From NCBI GenBank assembly GCA_002742845.1, contig DLUH01000005.1, positions 383,707 through 447,706 of the forward strand: a stretch of DNA of 64,000 nt. Reading direction: 5' to 3'. This DNA comes from Sulfurovum sp. UBA12169 (lineage in GTDB: Bacteria > Campylobacterota > Campylobacteria > Campylobacterales > Sulfurovaceae). Position 1 is the stretch's first letter. Every line of letters starts with the position of its first letter. Shown here in pieces: positions 34,012 through 43,504 of this stretch. The notes under the pieces were generated by a model, which saw only the letters and a list, made by a program, of their open reading frames with translations, ran no database searches and was not told the DNA's origin. A program made the translations under genes and the position numbers.

Positions 34012-35088
34012 ATGAATAAAAAAATAATACAAGACTTTACCAAAGAAGAACTGAGTGAAATAATCAAGCCTTCTTTTAGGGCGAAACAGATATGCCATTG
34101 GATTTATCATAAATATGCAAGCTGTTTTGAAGAGATGAAAAATATCCCCAAAGAGATGCGAGAAAAACTCGAAAAAGAATATACACTGACTCCATTAAAA
34201 ACTATTATGGTTCAAAACAGTAAAGATGGCAGCCGTAAATATCTATTTGAGTTACATGACGGACATACAATAGAAGCAGTACTTCTTTTGATGAGGGAAA
34301 AAGAGTATCATGAGGACGGCTCTATAAAGCATCAGGAACGGTATACTGTTTGCATCTCTTCTCAGGTGGGGTGCAAGGTTGGATGCGCATTTTGTTTGAC
34401 AGCAAAGGGCGGTTTTGTTCGAAATTTAACCCCAGGAGAAATTGTATCCCAGTTGCTTATGATTAAAAAAGATAATGACATTGATGCCAATCGCCGTGTC
34501 AACATTGTTTATATGGGCATGGGGGAACCTCTTGATAACCTGGAAAATGTGGCTAAGGCGGTGAAAATCTTTGCGGATCCAGAGGGCATGGCCATTGCGC
34601 CTCATCGCCAAACAATCTCGACCTCAGGACTGAGCACAAAGATAGAAAAACTTGGAAAAATGGAATTGGGAATCAACCTTGCCATATCGCTGCACGCGGT
34701 AGATGATGACCTTAGACAAAAACTTATGCCGATCAATAAAGCATACAATATCAAATCTATTATTACGGCAGTTAGAAATTTTCCTGTCAACGACAGAAAA
34801 AGAGTTATGTTCGAATACCTTGTTATTAAAGATGTCAACGATGATATTTCAGCAGCCAAGAAGCTTTTAAGTTTGCTTGACGGCATTAAAGCAAAAGTCA
34901 ATTTAATCTATTTCAATCCTTATGGAGGAACAGAATTCAAAAGACCGGAATATGCCGATATGCTGAAATTTCAAGAGTATTTAACGCAAAGAGGACTATT
35001 GTGCACCATTCGGGAATCTAAAGGTCTTGATATCTCTGCGGCTTGCGGACAACTTAGAGAGCAAGAACTCAATAAAAAAGAGATATGA
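34012..35088 (+). CDS. rlmN: Radical SAM rRNA/tRNA adenine C2-methyltransferase RlmN
   Basis: RlmN methylates C2 of A2503 in 23S rRNA and of A37 in some tRNAs. The 358-residue protein has the radical-SAM cluster motif CKVGCAFC (CxxxCxxC), the SAM-binding [13 protein letters not shown] segment and the late ACGQL with the methyl-carrying Cys. The chosen start is the ATG of MNKKIIQDF; an ATG 8 codons upstream has only a weak ribosome site. The stop overlaps a 34-codon membrane-peptide gene. Confidence 0.95.
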   Translation: MNKKIIQDFTKEELSEIIKPSFRAKQICHWIYHKYASCFEEMKNIPKEMREKLEKEYTLTPLKTIMVQNSKDGSRKYLFELHDGHTIEAVLLLMREKEYHEDGSIKHQERYTVCISSQVGCKVGCAFCLTAKGGFVRNLTPGEIVSQLLMIKKDNDIDANRRVNIVYMGMGEPLDNLENVAKAVKIFADPEGMAIAPHRQTISTSGLSTKIEKLGKMELGINLAISLHAVDDDLRQKLMPINKAYNIKSIITAVRNFPVNDRKRVMFEYLVIKDVNDDISAAKKLLSLLDGIKAKVNLIYFNPYGGTEFKRPEYADMLKFQEYLTQRGLLCTIRESKGLDISAACGQLREQELNKKEI

Positions 35089-35189
35089 TGACAAATTTGG
35101 ATGAATTTTTAGTGATTTTTATTATTATTGTCGTACTGATAGGGGCGGGCTGGTTTGTATATGATGCCAATAGAAATGACAAACAATAA
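35085..35189 (+). CDS. Small single-span membrane peptide downstream of rlmN
   Basis: A frame of 34 codons that starts ATGATG, overlapping the rlmN stop (ATGA). It encodes an acidic N-terminus (MMTNLDEF), a clear hydrophobic segment ([18 protein letters not shown]) and a polar tail (DANRNDKQ), as expected for a single-span membrane peptide. The translational coupling to rlmN and the clean amphipathic order suggest a real gene, but it is short and I know no family. A start at the second ATG (35088) is equally possible. Confidence 0.5.
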   Translation: MMTNLDEFLVIFIIIVVLIGAGWFVYDANRNDKQ

Positions 35190-35316
35190 GGCTTTGCATC
35201 CATTGCAGCAGTTGGCTGAAATGTTTTATTTTTGTAAAAAATTTGTTTTTGCAGACGAAAAATAAAATTACTTTTTATGACAATATAAGTGTTTTTCTGT
35301 TGCCTCTGCTATTAGA

Positions 35317-36243
35317 TTATCGATTAAATTTTCTTTTTTCTTTTTCGTAAATCAATTTTTTCATCTTAATAAAATCGGTTCTGCTCTCGATATAAAATTT
35401 TGAATTATACTGAAAACGTAAACTTTGTGCATGAAGCAATAGTCTGCCGGCTCCCATCTGAATCATGCGTTCCTCATCTTCAAGAACTTCATCTAGATAG
35501 GCATTGCTGGCATGAAAAGTCGGGCCATAGATGGGATCACCCAGGATCGGATGTTTCACGTGAAACAAATGTATCCTGATTTGATGTGTTCTGCCGGTTA
35601 AAGGATAGCATGCGAGCAATGTAGCATCTAGTTTTTCATCATAGTAAAGCGGCTTGAAATCTGTGTGCGCAGATCTTCCGGAATCATCAATTAGTACTTT
35701 ATGTTTTGTTGCACTGTAGTTGTCGTTAACCTTGATGGATTTGGTAACAGAAAACGGCTCTGTAATTTTACCATCCACCCAGGCCAAATAACTCTTTTGT
35801 ATGGTTTTGGCCTCAAATGCATTTTTAAGATAGGTTTCGGCTTTTTTGTGTTTACTTGCAAGCAGTAATCCTGATGTTTCCATATCGATACGGTGCGTAG
35901 CATTGGCATCATTTCCGGCTAAATGACGTATTTCATCAAGCATCGAATAGGGTGTTGACATGGTGTTGGGATGAACTAAAATACCAGAAGGCTTCTCGAG
36001 AATCATAAAATCTTGATTTTGAAAAAGAGGAAGATGATTTTGAGAGCGCGGTTTAAAATAAACTATTTCTATCTCTCCCATTATTTTTTCTCCAGGCTTA
36101 TACATAGACTCACCATGTATAAGCAGCCTACCTTTTGTGATGAGCCTTTGGGCTTCGCCTTGGGTTGCATCAAACGTACGCATGATATAAAGGAAAGCAG
36201 GCATCTCCTTAGCGACAATAAATTTTTCTTTGACAAATGGCAT
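35317..36243 (-). CDS. RluA-family pseudouridine synthase
   Basis: This enzyme makes pseudouridine in rRNA or tRNA. The 308-residue protein has a short S4-like N-terminus (LITKGRLLIHGESMYKPGEK), then the synthase domain with the catalytic ATHRIDMETSGLLLASKH motif (the HRxDxxTSG type, Asp active) and TGRTHQIRIHLFHVKHPILG typical of RluA/RluC/RluD. A perfect parS site lies within the last of these motifs. The gene converges with rlmN and its small partner. The specific target base is unknown. Confidence 0.93.
   Translation of the reverse strand: MPFVKEKFIVAKEMPAFLYIMRTFDATQGEAQRLITKGRLLIHGESMYKPGEKIMGEIEIVYFKPRSQNHLPLFQNQDFMILEKPSGILVHPNTMSTPYSMLDEIRHLAGNDANATHRIDMETSGLLLASKHKKAETYLKNAFEAKTIQKSYLAWVDGKITEPFSVTKSIKVNDNYSATKHKVLIDDSGRSAHTDFKPLYYDEKLDATLLACYPLTGRTHQIRIHLFHVKHPILGDPIYGPTFHASNAYLDEVLEDEERMIQMGAGRLLLHAQSLRFQYNSKFYIESRTDFIKMKKLIYEKEKRKFNR
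35552..35567. promoter_or_regulatory. parS: parS ParB-binding site (perfect consensus)
   Basis: TGTTTCACGTGAAACA, 16 of 16 to the parS palindrome, inside the RluA-type gene. It lies 1.86 kb from the second site. Confidence 0.9.
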
Positions 36244-36307
36244 CTTTACCTCTCTGTAACTGCGATTTTGGTAGAATGATATCTAAAATTGTTGAATAGG
36301 AATAGAT

Positions 36308-37636
36308 ATGGTTGAACGATATGCTAGAGAAGAGATGAGTAGCAAATGGACGATGCAAGCAAAGTATCAAGCATGGCTGGATGTTGAGCTAGCAGTAGTG
36401 AAAGCATGGAACAAATTGGGACTTATTCCGGATGATGATGCACAAAAAATTATAGCCAACGCAGGATTTTCCGTAGAGCGTATTGATGAGATCGAAGCAA
36501 TAACAAGACATGACCTTATTGCTTTTACTACTTCTGTATCAGAGACATTGGGTGATGAAAGCCGCTGGTTTCACTACGGAATGACAAGTTCAGACACGGT
36601 CGATACCGCAGTGGCTTTGCAAATGACATCTTCGCTCAAACTGATTATAGAAGACGTAAAGATGATGATGGAGTCTATCAAAAAAAGAGCATATGAACAT
36701 AAGATGACACTAGTGGTCGGAAGAAGCCATGGTATTCATGGAGAACCCATCACATTTGGCTTGGTGCTTGCAGTATGGTATGATGAGATGGCAAGACATC
36801 TTGAAAATCTCGAGCAAACCATGGAAGTCATTCGTGTAGGGCAAATTTCTGGCGCGATGGGAAATTTTGCTCATGCTCCGCTTGAGCTTGAAGAATATGC
36901 GTGTGAAGAGTTAGGACTAAAGTTTGCACCGGCATCCAATCAAGTCATTCAGAGAGATCGGTATGCCAGACTTGCCTCGGCTTTGGCATTGCTCGCATCA
37001 AGTGTTGAAAAATTTGCCGTACAAATTAGACACTGGCAGCGCACAGAAGTGTATGAGTGTGAAGAATTTTTTGCCAAAGGCCAAAAAGGGTCATCAGCAA
37101 TGCCTCACAAAAGAAATCCTATTTTAACAGAAAATATTACCGGACTTGCACGCATTATCCGAGCATACTCTATCCCTGCAATGGAAAATGTAGCACTTTG
37201 GCACGAAAGAGACATTTCTCACTCTTCAACAGAAAGATTTTGGTTGCCCGATGCTTTTATTACAACAGATTTTATGCTTCATCGCATGAATAATGTGATC
37301 GCAAATCTTACGGTAATGCCAGAAAACATGATGAAAAATCTCAATCTGACAGGAGGATTGGTTTTTTCCCAAAGAGTTCTTCTTGAGTTGCCAAAAGCAG
37401 GCGTGAGCCGAGAAGACGCCTACCGAATTGTGCAGCGCAATGCAATGAAGGTGTGGGAAGAGATACAGCATGGCAAACCAACAACCAATGAAAAGGGGGA
37501 ATCGCTCTATCTTCAATATCTTTTGGAAGATGAAGAGCTAAGAATCTCGCTAAGTGAAAAGCAGATAAGAGAATGTTTTAACTATGACTATTACACAAAA
37601 AATGTAGATAAGATTTTTTCTCGCGTATTCAAATAA
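36308..37636 (+). CDS. purB: Adenylosuccinate lyase
   Basis: PurB cleaves SAICAR and adenylosuccinate in purine synthesis. The 442-residue protein has the family signature SSAMPHKRNPILTENI (flexible catalytic loop with Ser), the TSSDTVDTA segment and the GRSHGIHGEPITFG catalytic His region. Length is normal. GGAAT precedes the ATG. A hairpin terminator follows, so the gene is single. With purM it covers part of the purine pathway in this window. Confidence 0.97.
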   Translation: MVERYAREEMSSKWTMQAKYQAWLDVELAVVKAWNKLGLIPDDDAQKIIANAGFSVERIDEIEAITRHDLIAFTTSVSETLGDESRWFHYGMTSSDTVDTAVALQMTSSLKLIIEDVKMMMESIKKRAYEHKMTLVVGRSHGIHGEPITFGLVLAVWYDEMARHLENLEQTMEVIRVGQISGAMGNFAHAPLELEEYACEELGLKFAPASNQVIQRDRYARLASALALLASSVEKFAVQIRHWQRTEVYECEEFFAKGQKGSSAMPHKRNPILTENITGLARIIRAYSIPAMENVALWHERDISHSSTERFWLPDAFITTDFMLHRMNNVIANLTVMPENMMKNLNLTGGLVFSQRVLLELPKAGVSREDAYRIVQRNAMKVWEEIQHGKPTTNEKGESLYLQYLLEDEELRISLSEKQIRECFNYDYYTKNVDKIFSRVFK

Positions 37637-37639
37637 ATT

Positions 37640-37667
37640 TTGGCAGGTTTTTTATAAAATCTGCCAA
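37640..37667 (+). terminator. Terminator after purB
   Basis: Perfect 7-bp stem TTGGCAG with CTGCCAA, followed by a T-rich run. Confidence 0.65.
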
Positions 37668-37971
37668 TGATTGCTTTCTTTTTTTCTCTTATTCAATCCT
37701 CGCTTATGCAGAATCTTGCATGGGTTTATACTTTTTGTAAAGGATATTAATTTTCTTATAAAAATTTTTATAAAATAATATATAAATTCAAAAGCAAACA
37801 AGTAAAATTTGAGTAAAATATTTTTATAAAAACAGACATGTTTCCTGTGTAATTTTCTAAAAAATCGTTATACATAAAAGGCAGAAATAGCGGTATTTTT
37901 CAGCCATAAAAATGCGTTACAGATGAACTGAATACAATTTGTATCTATTTTGAAGGATAAAAGGAGTAGAA
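37668..37971. other. Long leader upstream of nrdA with inverted-repeat operator candidate
   Basis: No gene in about 300 AT-rich bp. ATACAA-T-TTGTAT (37932-37944) is a perfect inverted repeat 27 bp before the nrdA start. Its 11-bp core equals that of the island operator at 22866-22880. It could bind a regulator of ribonucleotide reductase. Confidence 0.45.
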
Positions 37972-40338
37972 ATGATTAGAGTTGTCAAACGAAACGGAAG
38001 AGTAGAGACATTGGATATATCAAAAATTCAAAAGTATACATCCGCAGCAGTAGAAGGTTTGGAAGGCGTTAGCCAAAGTGAGTTGGAAGTTGATGCAAAA
38101 CTTCAATTTCGAGACATGATTAACTCTGAAGAGATACAGCAAACACTCATTAAAACGGCAGTTGACAAAATTGACATCGACAGACCCAATTGGACATTTG
38201 CTGCAGCGCGGCTTTTTTTATATGATATCTATCATAAGGCAAGCGGTTTTACGGGCTATAATCATCTCAGGGAGCATTTTGAGCGCGGAGAAAAAGAAGG
38301 ACGAATTGTTCTTGGACTAAAAGACAAATACGATCTTGATGACTTGAACGACTATATCAGGCCCGAACGCGATTTGCAGTTCAATTATTTGGGGATTCGT
38401 ACGCTTTATGACAGGTATCTCATTAAAGACAGATCAGGCTCTCCGATAGAGCTTCCGCAGCAGCTTTTTATGGGAGTTGCAATGTTTTTGGCACAAAATG
38501 AGTTTGATTGCCAAACATGGGCAAAGAAGTTTTATGATATTTTGAGTAAATTTGAAGTAATGGCGGCCACGCCAACCTTATCCAATGCAAGAACGCCAAG
38601 ACATCAACTCAGTTCGTGTTATATTGGTTCTACGCCAGACAATATTGAAGGTATTTTCGATGGTTATAAAGAGATGGCGCTTCTTTCAAAATTTGGGGGA
38701 GGAATTGGATGGGACTGGTCACTTGTGCGCGGCATGGGTTCATATATAGATGGTCACAAGCATGCCGCAGGAGGTATTGTGCCTTTCTTGAAAATTGCCA
38801 ATGATGTTGCCATTGCTGTTGATCAGCTAGGAACGAGAAAAGGAGCCATTGCTGTCTATATAGAGCCTTGGCATATTGATATAAGAGATTTTATCGATCT
38901 TAAAAAGAACTCAGGAGAAGAGCGTCGCAGGGCGCATGATCTCTTTCCTGCGCTTTGGTTGAATGATTTGTTTATGAAGCGTGTGCAGGAAGATGCTACA
39001 TGGACACTTTTTGATCCGTATGAAGTACCTGAATTAACGGAACTTTACGGGGCAGCATTCGAGGCGCGTTATGTTGAGCTGGAAAAAACGCAAAGCGTTA
39101 CAAGGGAAATTATTTCAGCTAAAGGATTATGGAAAGAGATACTTAGAAGCTATTTCGAATCAGGTAGCCCGTTTTTAACCTTTAAGGATGCTGCCAACAA
39201 GACAAATCCAAATAAACATACCGGGATTATACGAAGTTCAAATCTTTGTACAGAAATATTTCAAAACACAGCCCCAAATAGCTACAAAACAAGATTTATC
39301 TTTGAAGACGGCAGTATGGAGGCACACGACGAAAACGAAATGTTGACGGTTGACAACGGGATGATAAAACCCGCAAAAAAAGTGACAGCACTTGATAGTA
39401 TCAGCGGTAAACAGATATGGATTGTGGATAAAGAAAAAATAGATGGGGATACGGCAGTTTGCAATCTGGCTTCTGTAAACCTTTCTAAAGTTCACACGCA
39501 AGAAGATATTGCAAGAGTTGTGCCGACAGCAATTCGTATGCTTGACAATGTTATAGATCTCAATTTTTATCCGCTTGCAAAAGTAAAAAAGACAAACAGT
39601 AAGTCAAGAGCAATAGGGCTGGGTGTAATGGGTGAAGCGCAAATGCTCGCTGAAAAATGTATCAGATGGGGGAGCCAGGAACATTTCATAAAAATTGATG
39701 AAGTGATGGAATCAATTTCCTACTATGCCATTCGTGCATCTAGCGATCTTGCTTTAGAAAAAGGAAAATATCCCACCTTTGAAGGATCCGAGTGGAGCAA
39801 GGGCATTTTTCCAATTGACAAAGCCAATGAAAATGCGTGTAAGCTGGTTGACAGAGGAGGGCTTTTTGGGAATATTCATGATTGGCAGTCACTTAAAGAA
39901 AAAGTCAAAGCTGATGGGATGCGCAATGGATATCTCATGGCGATTGCCCCGACTAGCTCCATCTCTATTCTTACCGGAACCACGCAGGCTATAGAGCCGG
40001 TCTACAAAAGAAAATGGTTCGAAGAGAATCTCTCCGGACTTATTCCTGTGGTCGCACCAAACCTCTCTCCTGATACATGGGAGTACTATACGCCAAGTTA
40101 TGATCTTGACCAAAGAGTGCTTGTTCGTGCTGCTGCAATTAGGCAAAAATGGATAGACCAAGGGCAAAGCTTGAATATTTTTATTACTCTGGACAAAGCA
40201 AGCGGCAAATATCTAAATGATATTTATATGGATGCATGGAAATATGGATTGAAATCAACTTATTATCTTAGAAGCCAGTCGCCAGAGACCAGTAATGATG
40301 TGGAAGACAGAAGTCAAGAGTGTGTTGGGTGCCAATGA
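37972..40338 (+). CDS. nrdA: Ribonucleoside-diphosphate reductase alpha subunit, class Ia
   Basis: NrdA reduces ribonucleotides to deoxyribonucleotides. The 788-residue protein has an N-terminal ATP-cone (MIRVVKRNGRVETLDISKIQ), the TPTLSNARTPRHQLSSCYIG segment with the first redox Cys, VCNLASVNLSK with the active-site Asn/Cys/Glu region, the IAPTSSISILTGTTQAIEP motif, and a C-terminal CVGC redox pair. All key features are present. AAGGAG precedes the start. ppnP and nrdB follow. Confidence 0.97.
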   Translation: MIRVVKRNGRVETLDISKIQKYTSAAVEGLEGVSQSELEVDAKLQFRDMINSEEIQQTLIKTAVDKIDIDRPNWTFAAARLFLYDIYHKASGFTGYNHLREHFERGEKEGRIVLGLKDKYDLDDLNDYIRPERDLQFNYLGIRTLYDRYLIKDRSGSPIELPQQLFMGVAMFLAQNEFDCQTWAKKFYDILSKFEVMAATPTLSNARTPRHQLSSCYIGSTPDNIEGIFDGYKEMALLSKFGGGIGWDWSLVRGMGSYIDGHKHAAGGIVPFLKIANDVAIAVDQLGTRKGAIAVYIEPWHIDIRDFIDLKKNSGEERRRAHDLFPALWLNDLFMKRVQEDATWTLFDPYEVPELTELYGAAFEARYVELEKTQSVTREIISAKGLWKEILRSYFESGSPFLTFKDAANKTNPNKHTGIIRSSNLCTEIFQNTAPNSYKTRFIFEDGSMEAHDENEMLTVDNGMIKPAKKVTALDSISGKQIWIVDKEKIDGDTAVCNLASVNLSKVHTQEDIARVVPTAIRMLDNVIDLNFYPLAKVKKTNSKSRAIGLGVMGEAQMLAEKCIRWGSQEHFIKIDEVMESISYYAIRASSDLALEKGKYPTFEGSEWSKGIFPIDKANENACKLVDRGGLFGNIHDWQSLKEKVKADGMRNGYLMAIAPTSSISILTGTTQAIEPVYKRKWFEENLSGLIPVVAPNLSPDTWEYYTPSYDLDQRVLVRAAAIRQKWIDQGQSLNIFITLDKASGKYLNDIYMDAWKYGLKSTYYLRSQSPETSNDVEDRSQECVGCQ

Positions 40339-40516
40339 TTGATTGAAAGTTTTTCGATATTTGATAGACAATGAGCAATGAACCTGCGCCTGAAGCCATT
40401 GAAATCAAAATGAATAGATTTAAAATTTTTAAGTTGGGCAGAAAATAGAGTCCCAGGCTAGACCGGATCATATTTTGGATTTTTGAAAAGATATAAAAGA
40501 GTGTAAGTAATTTAGT

Positions 40517-40522
40517 TATAAT
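40517..40522 (+). promoter_or_regulatory. -10 box of ppnP
   Basis: TATAAT 20 bases before the ppnP start, in the 203-bp gap after nrdA. The reverse strand of this gap is open and hydrophobic but shows no ribosome site, so I do not call it a gene. Confidence 0.5.
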
Positions 40523-40541
40523 TGCCCAAAAAGGAGGATTT

Positions 40542-40853
40542 ATGAAAAAATTTGAGAATGTAACGGTTTTGGCGGAAGGCAATAGTTATTTTAACGGAGC
40601 AGTGACAAGCCGGACAATTATTTTTGCAGACGGAAGCAAAAAAACATTAGGCTTTATGCAACCGGGAGAATATGGGTTTGGTACGGATGCAGCTGAATTG
40701 ATGGAGATTACTTCAGGTTGGCTTGAGGTAAAATTGCCAGGCAGCGATGAGTGGATACATATAAAAAGCGGAGAGTCTTTTGGTGTTCCGGCAAAAAGTA
40801 AATTTCAAGTTAAAACTTCTATATTGGTAGACTATTGTTGTTCTTATTTGTAG
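40542..40853 (+). CDS. ppnP: Pyrimidine/purine nucleoside phosphorylase PpnP (YaiE/DUF1255)
   Basis: PpnP is a small cupin-type enzyme that splits many nucleosides to base and ribose-1-phosphate. The 103-residue protein matches the family in length and in its segments GKVTSRTIIF-like start (here GAVTSRTIIFADGSKKTLG), FMQPGEYGFGT, MEITSGWLEVKLPG and a GESFGVPAKSKF cupin turn. AAGGAGG precedes the ATG. It sits between nrdA and nrdB with its own -10 box, which suggests linkage of nucleoside salvage to dNTP supply, though this is an inference from position. Confidence 0.92.
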   Translation: MKKFENVTVLAEGNSYFNGAVTSRTIIFADGSKKTLGFMQPGEYGFGTDAAELMEITSGWLEVKLPGSDEWIHIKSGESFGVPAKSKFQVKTSILVDYCCSYL

Positions 40854-40995
40854 TTTATGTTTATTGTACAAAAAATATTTTCCAAAAAATGACGAGATAC
40901 GGCGTGAGAGTGGAGAAAAACTTTTGTTTATGATATTTTCAGGAAATCCCGCTGTCAAAAAATATTGCAGATTAAAAATTTATTGAAGAGAAAAA

Positions 40996-42015
40996 ATGAT
41001 ACGTAAAAAAATATATAACCCCGAATCCCAAGAAAAGACAAACCAAAGAAAGATATTCGGAGGAGATCCTACGGGGATATTTGAACTCAATGACATCAAA
41101 TATCAGTGGGCATATAATTTATGGGAAATGATGCTTAACAATACTTGGTTTCCCAAAGAAGTGGATATGACAAGAGATGTAAATGATTACAAACATCTCA
41201 CTGATGCAGAAAAAATGGCATATGATAAAGTGCTTGCGCAACTCATTTTTATGGATTCGCTACAGACAAACAACATTATAGACAACCTTAATCCTTTTAT
41301 TACTTCTCCGGAAATCAATTTGGTTTTGGTAAGGCAGGCATTTGAGGAGGCATTGCATTCCCAAAGTTATGCCGTGATGGTGGACAGCATCTCTACTAAC
41401 TCCCAAGAGATTTATCAATTATGGCGAAGAGATATGAAGCTTAAGCACAAAAATGATGCTATTGCAAAAGTGTATGAGGACTTGTCGAAGGATCCCACTG
41501 ACGCTAATATCGTTAAAGCAATGTTTGCCAATCAAATCCTGGAAGGTATATATTTTTATAGCGGATTTACTTATATTTATACGCTTGCACGTTCGGGAAA
41601 AATGCTAGGCTCCGCGCAGATGATTCGTTTTATTCAAAGAGATGAGGTTACCCATCTTTTACTTTTTCAAAATATGATTAATGCCACCAAAAAAGAACGA
41701 CCTGAACTTTTTACCGATGAATTGATCGAAGAAGTTTATGCAATGTTTAAAAATGCGGTAAAACTTGAGTGTGAATGGGGAGTGTATATCACGCAGGGGC
41801 AAATTTTAGGGCTCACCGATCAAATCATTGAACAGTATATCCAATATCTTGCAGACAAAAGGCTAAGTGCTGTTGGGCTTAAGAAGCTTTACAATGTAGA
41901 GCACCCCATCAAATGGGTAGATAATTTTTCTCAATTTAATGATCAAAAAACAAACTTTTTTGAAGGAAATGTGACCAACTATTCCAAAGGAAGTTTGAAT
42001 TTGGATGATTTTTAA
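40996..42015 (+). CDS. nrdB: Ribonucleoside-diphosphate reductase beta subunit, class Ia
   Basis: NrdB carries the diiron-tyrosyl radical cofactor for NrdA. In the 339-residue protein the iron ligands and radical site are recognisable: the Asp in [11 protein letters not shown], Glu and His in [10 protein letters not shown] with the radical Tyr four residues after His, Glu in EGIYFYSGF, and Glu/His in QRDEVTHL. This supports class Ia with a normal tyrosyl radical. It is separated from nrdA by ppnP. Confidence 0.97.
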   Translation: MIRKKIYNPESQEKTNQRKIFGGDPTGIFELNDIKYQWAYNLWEMMLNNTWFPKEVDMTRDVNDYKHLTDAEKMAYDKVLAQLIFMDSLQTNNIIDNLNPFITSPEINLVLVRQAFEEALHSQSYAVMVDSISTNSQEIYQLWRRDMKLKHKNDAIAKVYEDLSKDPTDANIVKAMFANQILEGIYFYSGFTYIYTLARSGKMLGSAQMIRFIQRDEVTHLLLFQNMINATKKERPELFTDELIEEVYAMFKNAVKLECEWGVYITQGQILGLTDQIIEQYIQYLADKRLSAVGLKKLYNVEHPIKWVDNFSQFNDQKTNFFEGNVTNYSKGSLNLDDF

Positions 42016-42026
42016 GGCGGTTGCAC

Positions 42027-42755
42027 ATGCAAACGTTTCAAAAAATGGAAGCCGTCTCTTTGCAGCTCCCTGTAGTTCAGCGCTATCAAGACAATCTGGA
42101 GAAACTAATCGAATGTCTGGAGAAACACCAAGATAAAACACTCGTAGTAGCACCAGAAGTATGTCTGACCGGATTTGACTATGCGCACCTAAAAACGGCA
42201 GCTAAATTTTCTGTAAAAGCACTTAAGATTCTCAAGAAAATAGTTGATAAGCAGATTGTAGTATTGACACTTATTTTGGAAGATAGGGGAGGTTTTGTGA
42301 ATTGTGCAGTAGCGATTCACAAACATAAAGTTGTCCATAGGCAGGAGAAGGTAAAACTATTTGCACCAGGGGACGAAACTCACTATTTCCTGTCAGGCAA
42401 AAAGAAAAATATTAAACCTTTCGAGATAGAAGGGGTGAAGTATGCTTTATTAATCTGCTTTGAGCTGCGCTTTAAGATGTTTTGGAAGCAGATCGAAGGC
42501 GCAGATATTGTAGTGGTTCCTGCCAGATGGGGATTGCCCAGAAAACAGCATCTTGAAATATTGTCACGTGCCTTGGCTGTCATGAATCAATGCTATGTTA
42601 TTGTTTCTGATAGCAGTGACGCAGATATGGCAAGATCTTCCTCGATTATTTCACCCAATGGCGATGCGGTCCAAGATGATACGCAATCCCAAATTGAGGG
42701 CACGGTGGATTTGAGAGAGATCAAAAAAATGCGTCGCTATATCGTGATGAATTAA
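42027..42755 (+). CDS. Carbon-nitrogen hydrolase (nitrilase superfamily) protein
   Basis: Members hydrolyse amides or nitriles. The 242-residue protein has the Glu-Lys-Cys triad in order: APEVCLTG (Glu), RQEKVKLF (Lys) and LLICFELRF (Cys). The start is ATG 42027 with AAGGCGG upstream; a TTG two codons earlier is less likely. It follows nrdB by 11 bp, so it may be cotranscribed. Omega-amidase or amide hydrolase activity is possible, but the substrate is unknown. Confidence 0.85.
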   Translation: MQTFQKMEAVSLQLPVVQRYQDNLEKLIECLEKHQDKTLVVAPEVCLTGFDYAHLKTAAKFSVKALKILKKIVDKQIVVLTLILEDRGGFVNCAVAIHKHKVVHRQEKVKLFAPGDETHYFLSGKKKNIKPFEIEGVKYALLICFELRFKMFWKQIEGADIVVVPARWGLPRKQHLEILSRALAVMNQCYVIVSDSSDADMARSSSIISPNGDAVQDDTQSQIEGTVDLREIKKMRRYIVMN

Positions 42756-42811
42756 TACTTTTAATCACATTTTAGATAGAATCTGCCCACTAATACGAGG
42801 GAAGAGTATAT

Positions 42812-43444
42812 ATGACAACAGTCCGACAACTGCAACACTTAGTAGAACAAATCGAAACACATTTTATTTTAGATCCGCATGTCAAAGAAGCTTTTTTGTC
42901 GGTTGATAGAGAAGTTTTTGTGCCAAATGGTTTTAAGCATCTTTCTTACCAGTTGGATGCACTTCCTTTGGCCGCAAGTCAGTGGATCTCTTCCCCATTG
43001 ACGGTGGCAAAAATGACACAACATTTGGAACTGGATGGTATTGATTCTGTCCTCGAGGTGGGATGTGGAAGTGGATATCAGGCGGCGATATTAAGTAAAA
43101 TCTGCCGCCGCGTCTTTACTATTGAGCGCATTGATGAACTCCTTAGGCAGGCTAAAATACGTTTTTCTGCTTTGGGAATATATAATATATTTACTCGTTT
43201 TGATGATGGGCAAAGAGGATGGAAACAGTATGCTCCTTTTGAGCGTATTTTATTTTCCGCAACTGCCAGAGAAATCCCTTCTGTGCTTTTTGATCAGTTG
43301 GCAGAAGGAGGCATTTTGCTCGCCCCCGTAGAGGAAGGACCGATGCAGATCATCACTCGTTTTTATAAGCGAAACGGCCGCATTACTTCAGAAGCAATAG
43401 AGCCCTGTCTTTTTGTGCCCATTCTGGACGGAACACAAAAGTAG
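42812..43444 (+). CDS. pcm: Protein-L-isoaspartate O-methyltransferase
   Basis: Pcm methylates damaged isoaspartyl residues using SAM so they can revert to Asp. The 210-residue protein has the SSPLTVAKMTQHLEL substrate-binding segment, SAM motif I VLEVGCGSGYQAAILSK, the post-I RRVFTIERIDEL region and FERILFSATAREIP motif II. Length matches the family. GGGAAGAG precedes the start. Position after the nitrilase-family gene suggests a shared transcript, but a promoter between them cannot be excluded. Confidence 0.96.
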   Translation: MTTVRQLQHLVEQIETHFILDPHVKEAFLSVDREVFVPNGFKHLSYQLDALPLAASQWISSPLTVAKMTQHLELDGIDSVLEVGCGSGYQAAILSKICRRVFTIERIDELLRQAKIRFSALGIYNIFTRFDDGQRGWKQYAPFERILFSATAREIPSVLFDQLAEGGILLAPVEEGPMQIITRFYKRNGRITSEAIEPCLFVPILDGTQK

Positions 43445-43504
43445 TTGACACATTTTCATTGACTTTATGCTATGATTAAAATCAGCAACACTAAAGGCAA
43501 AATA

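Noticed and set aside
40268-40582. Minus-strand open frame of 104 codons overlapping the ends of nrdA and ppnP
   Set aside because: It has a hydrophobic stretch but overlaps nrdA and ppnP coding sequence and lacks a ribosome site.
42550-42580. Third parS-like site (CACGTG core) near 42570
   Set aside because: Only the central hexamer matches; the flanks do not fit the 16-bp palindrome.
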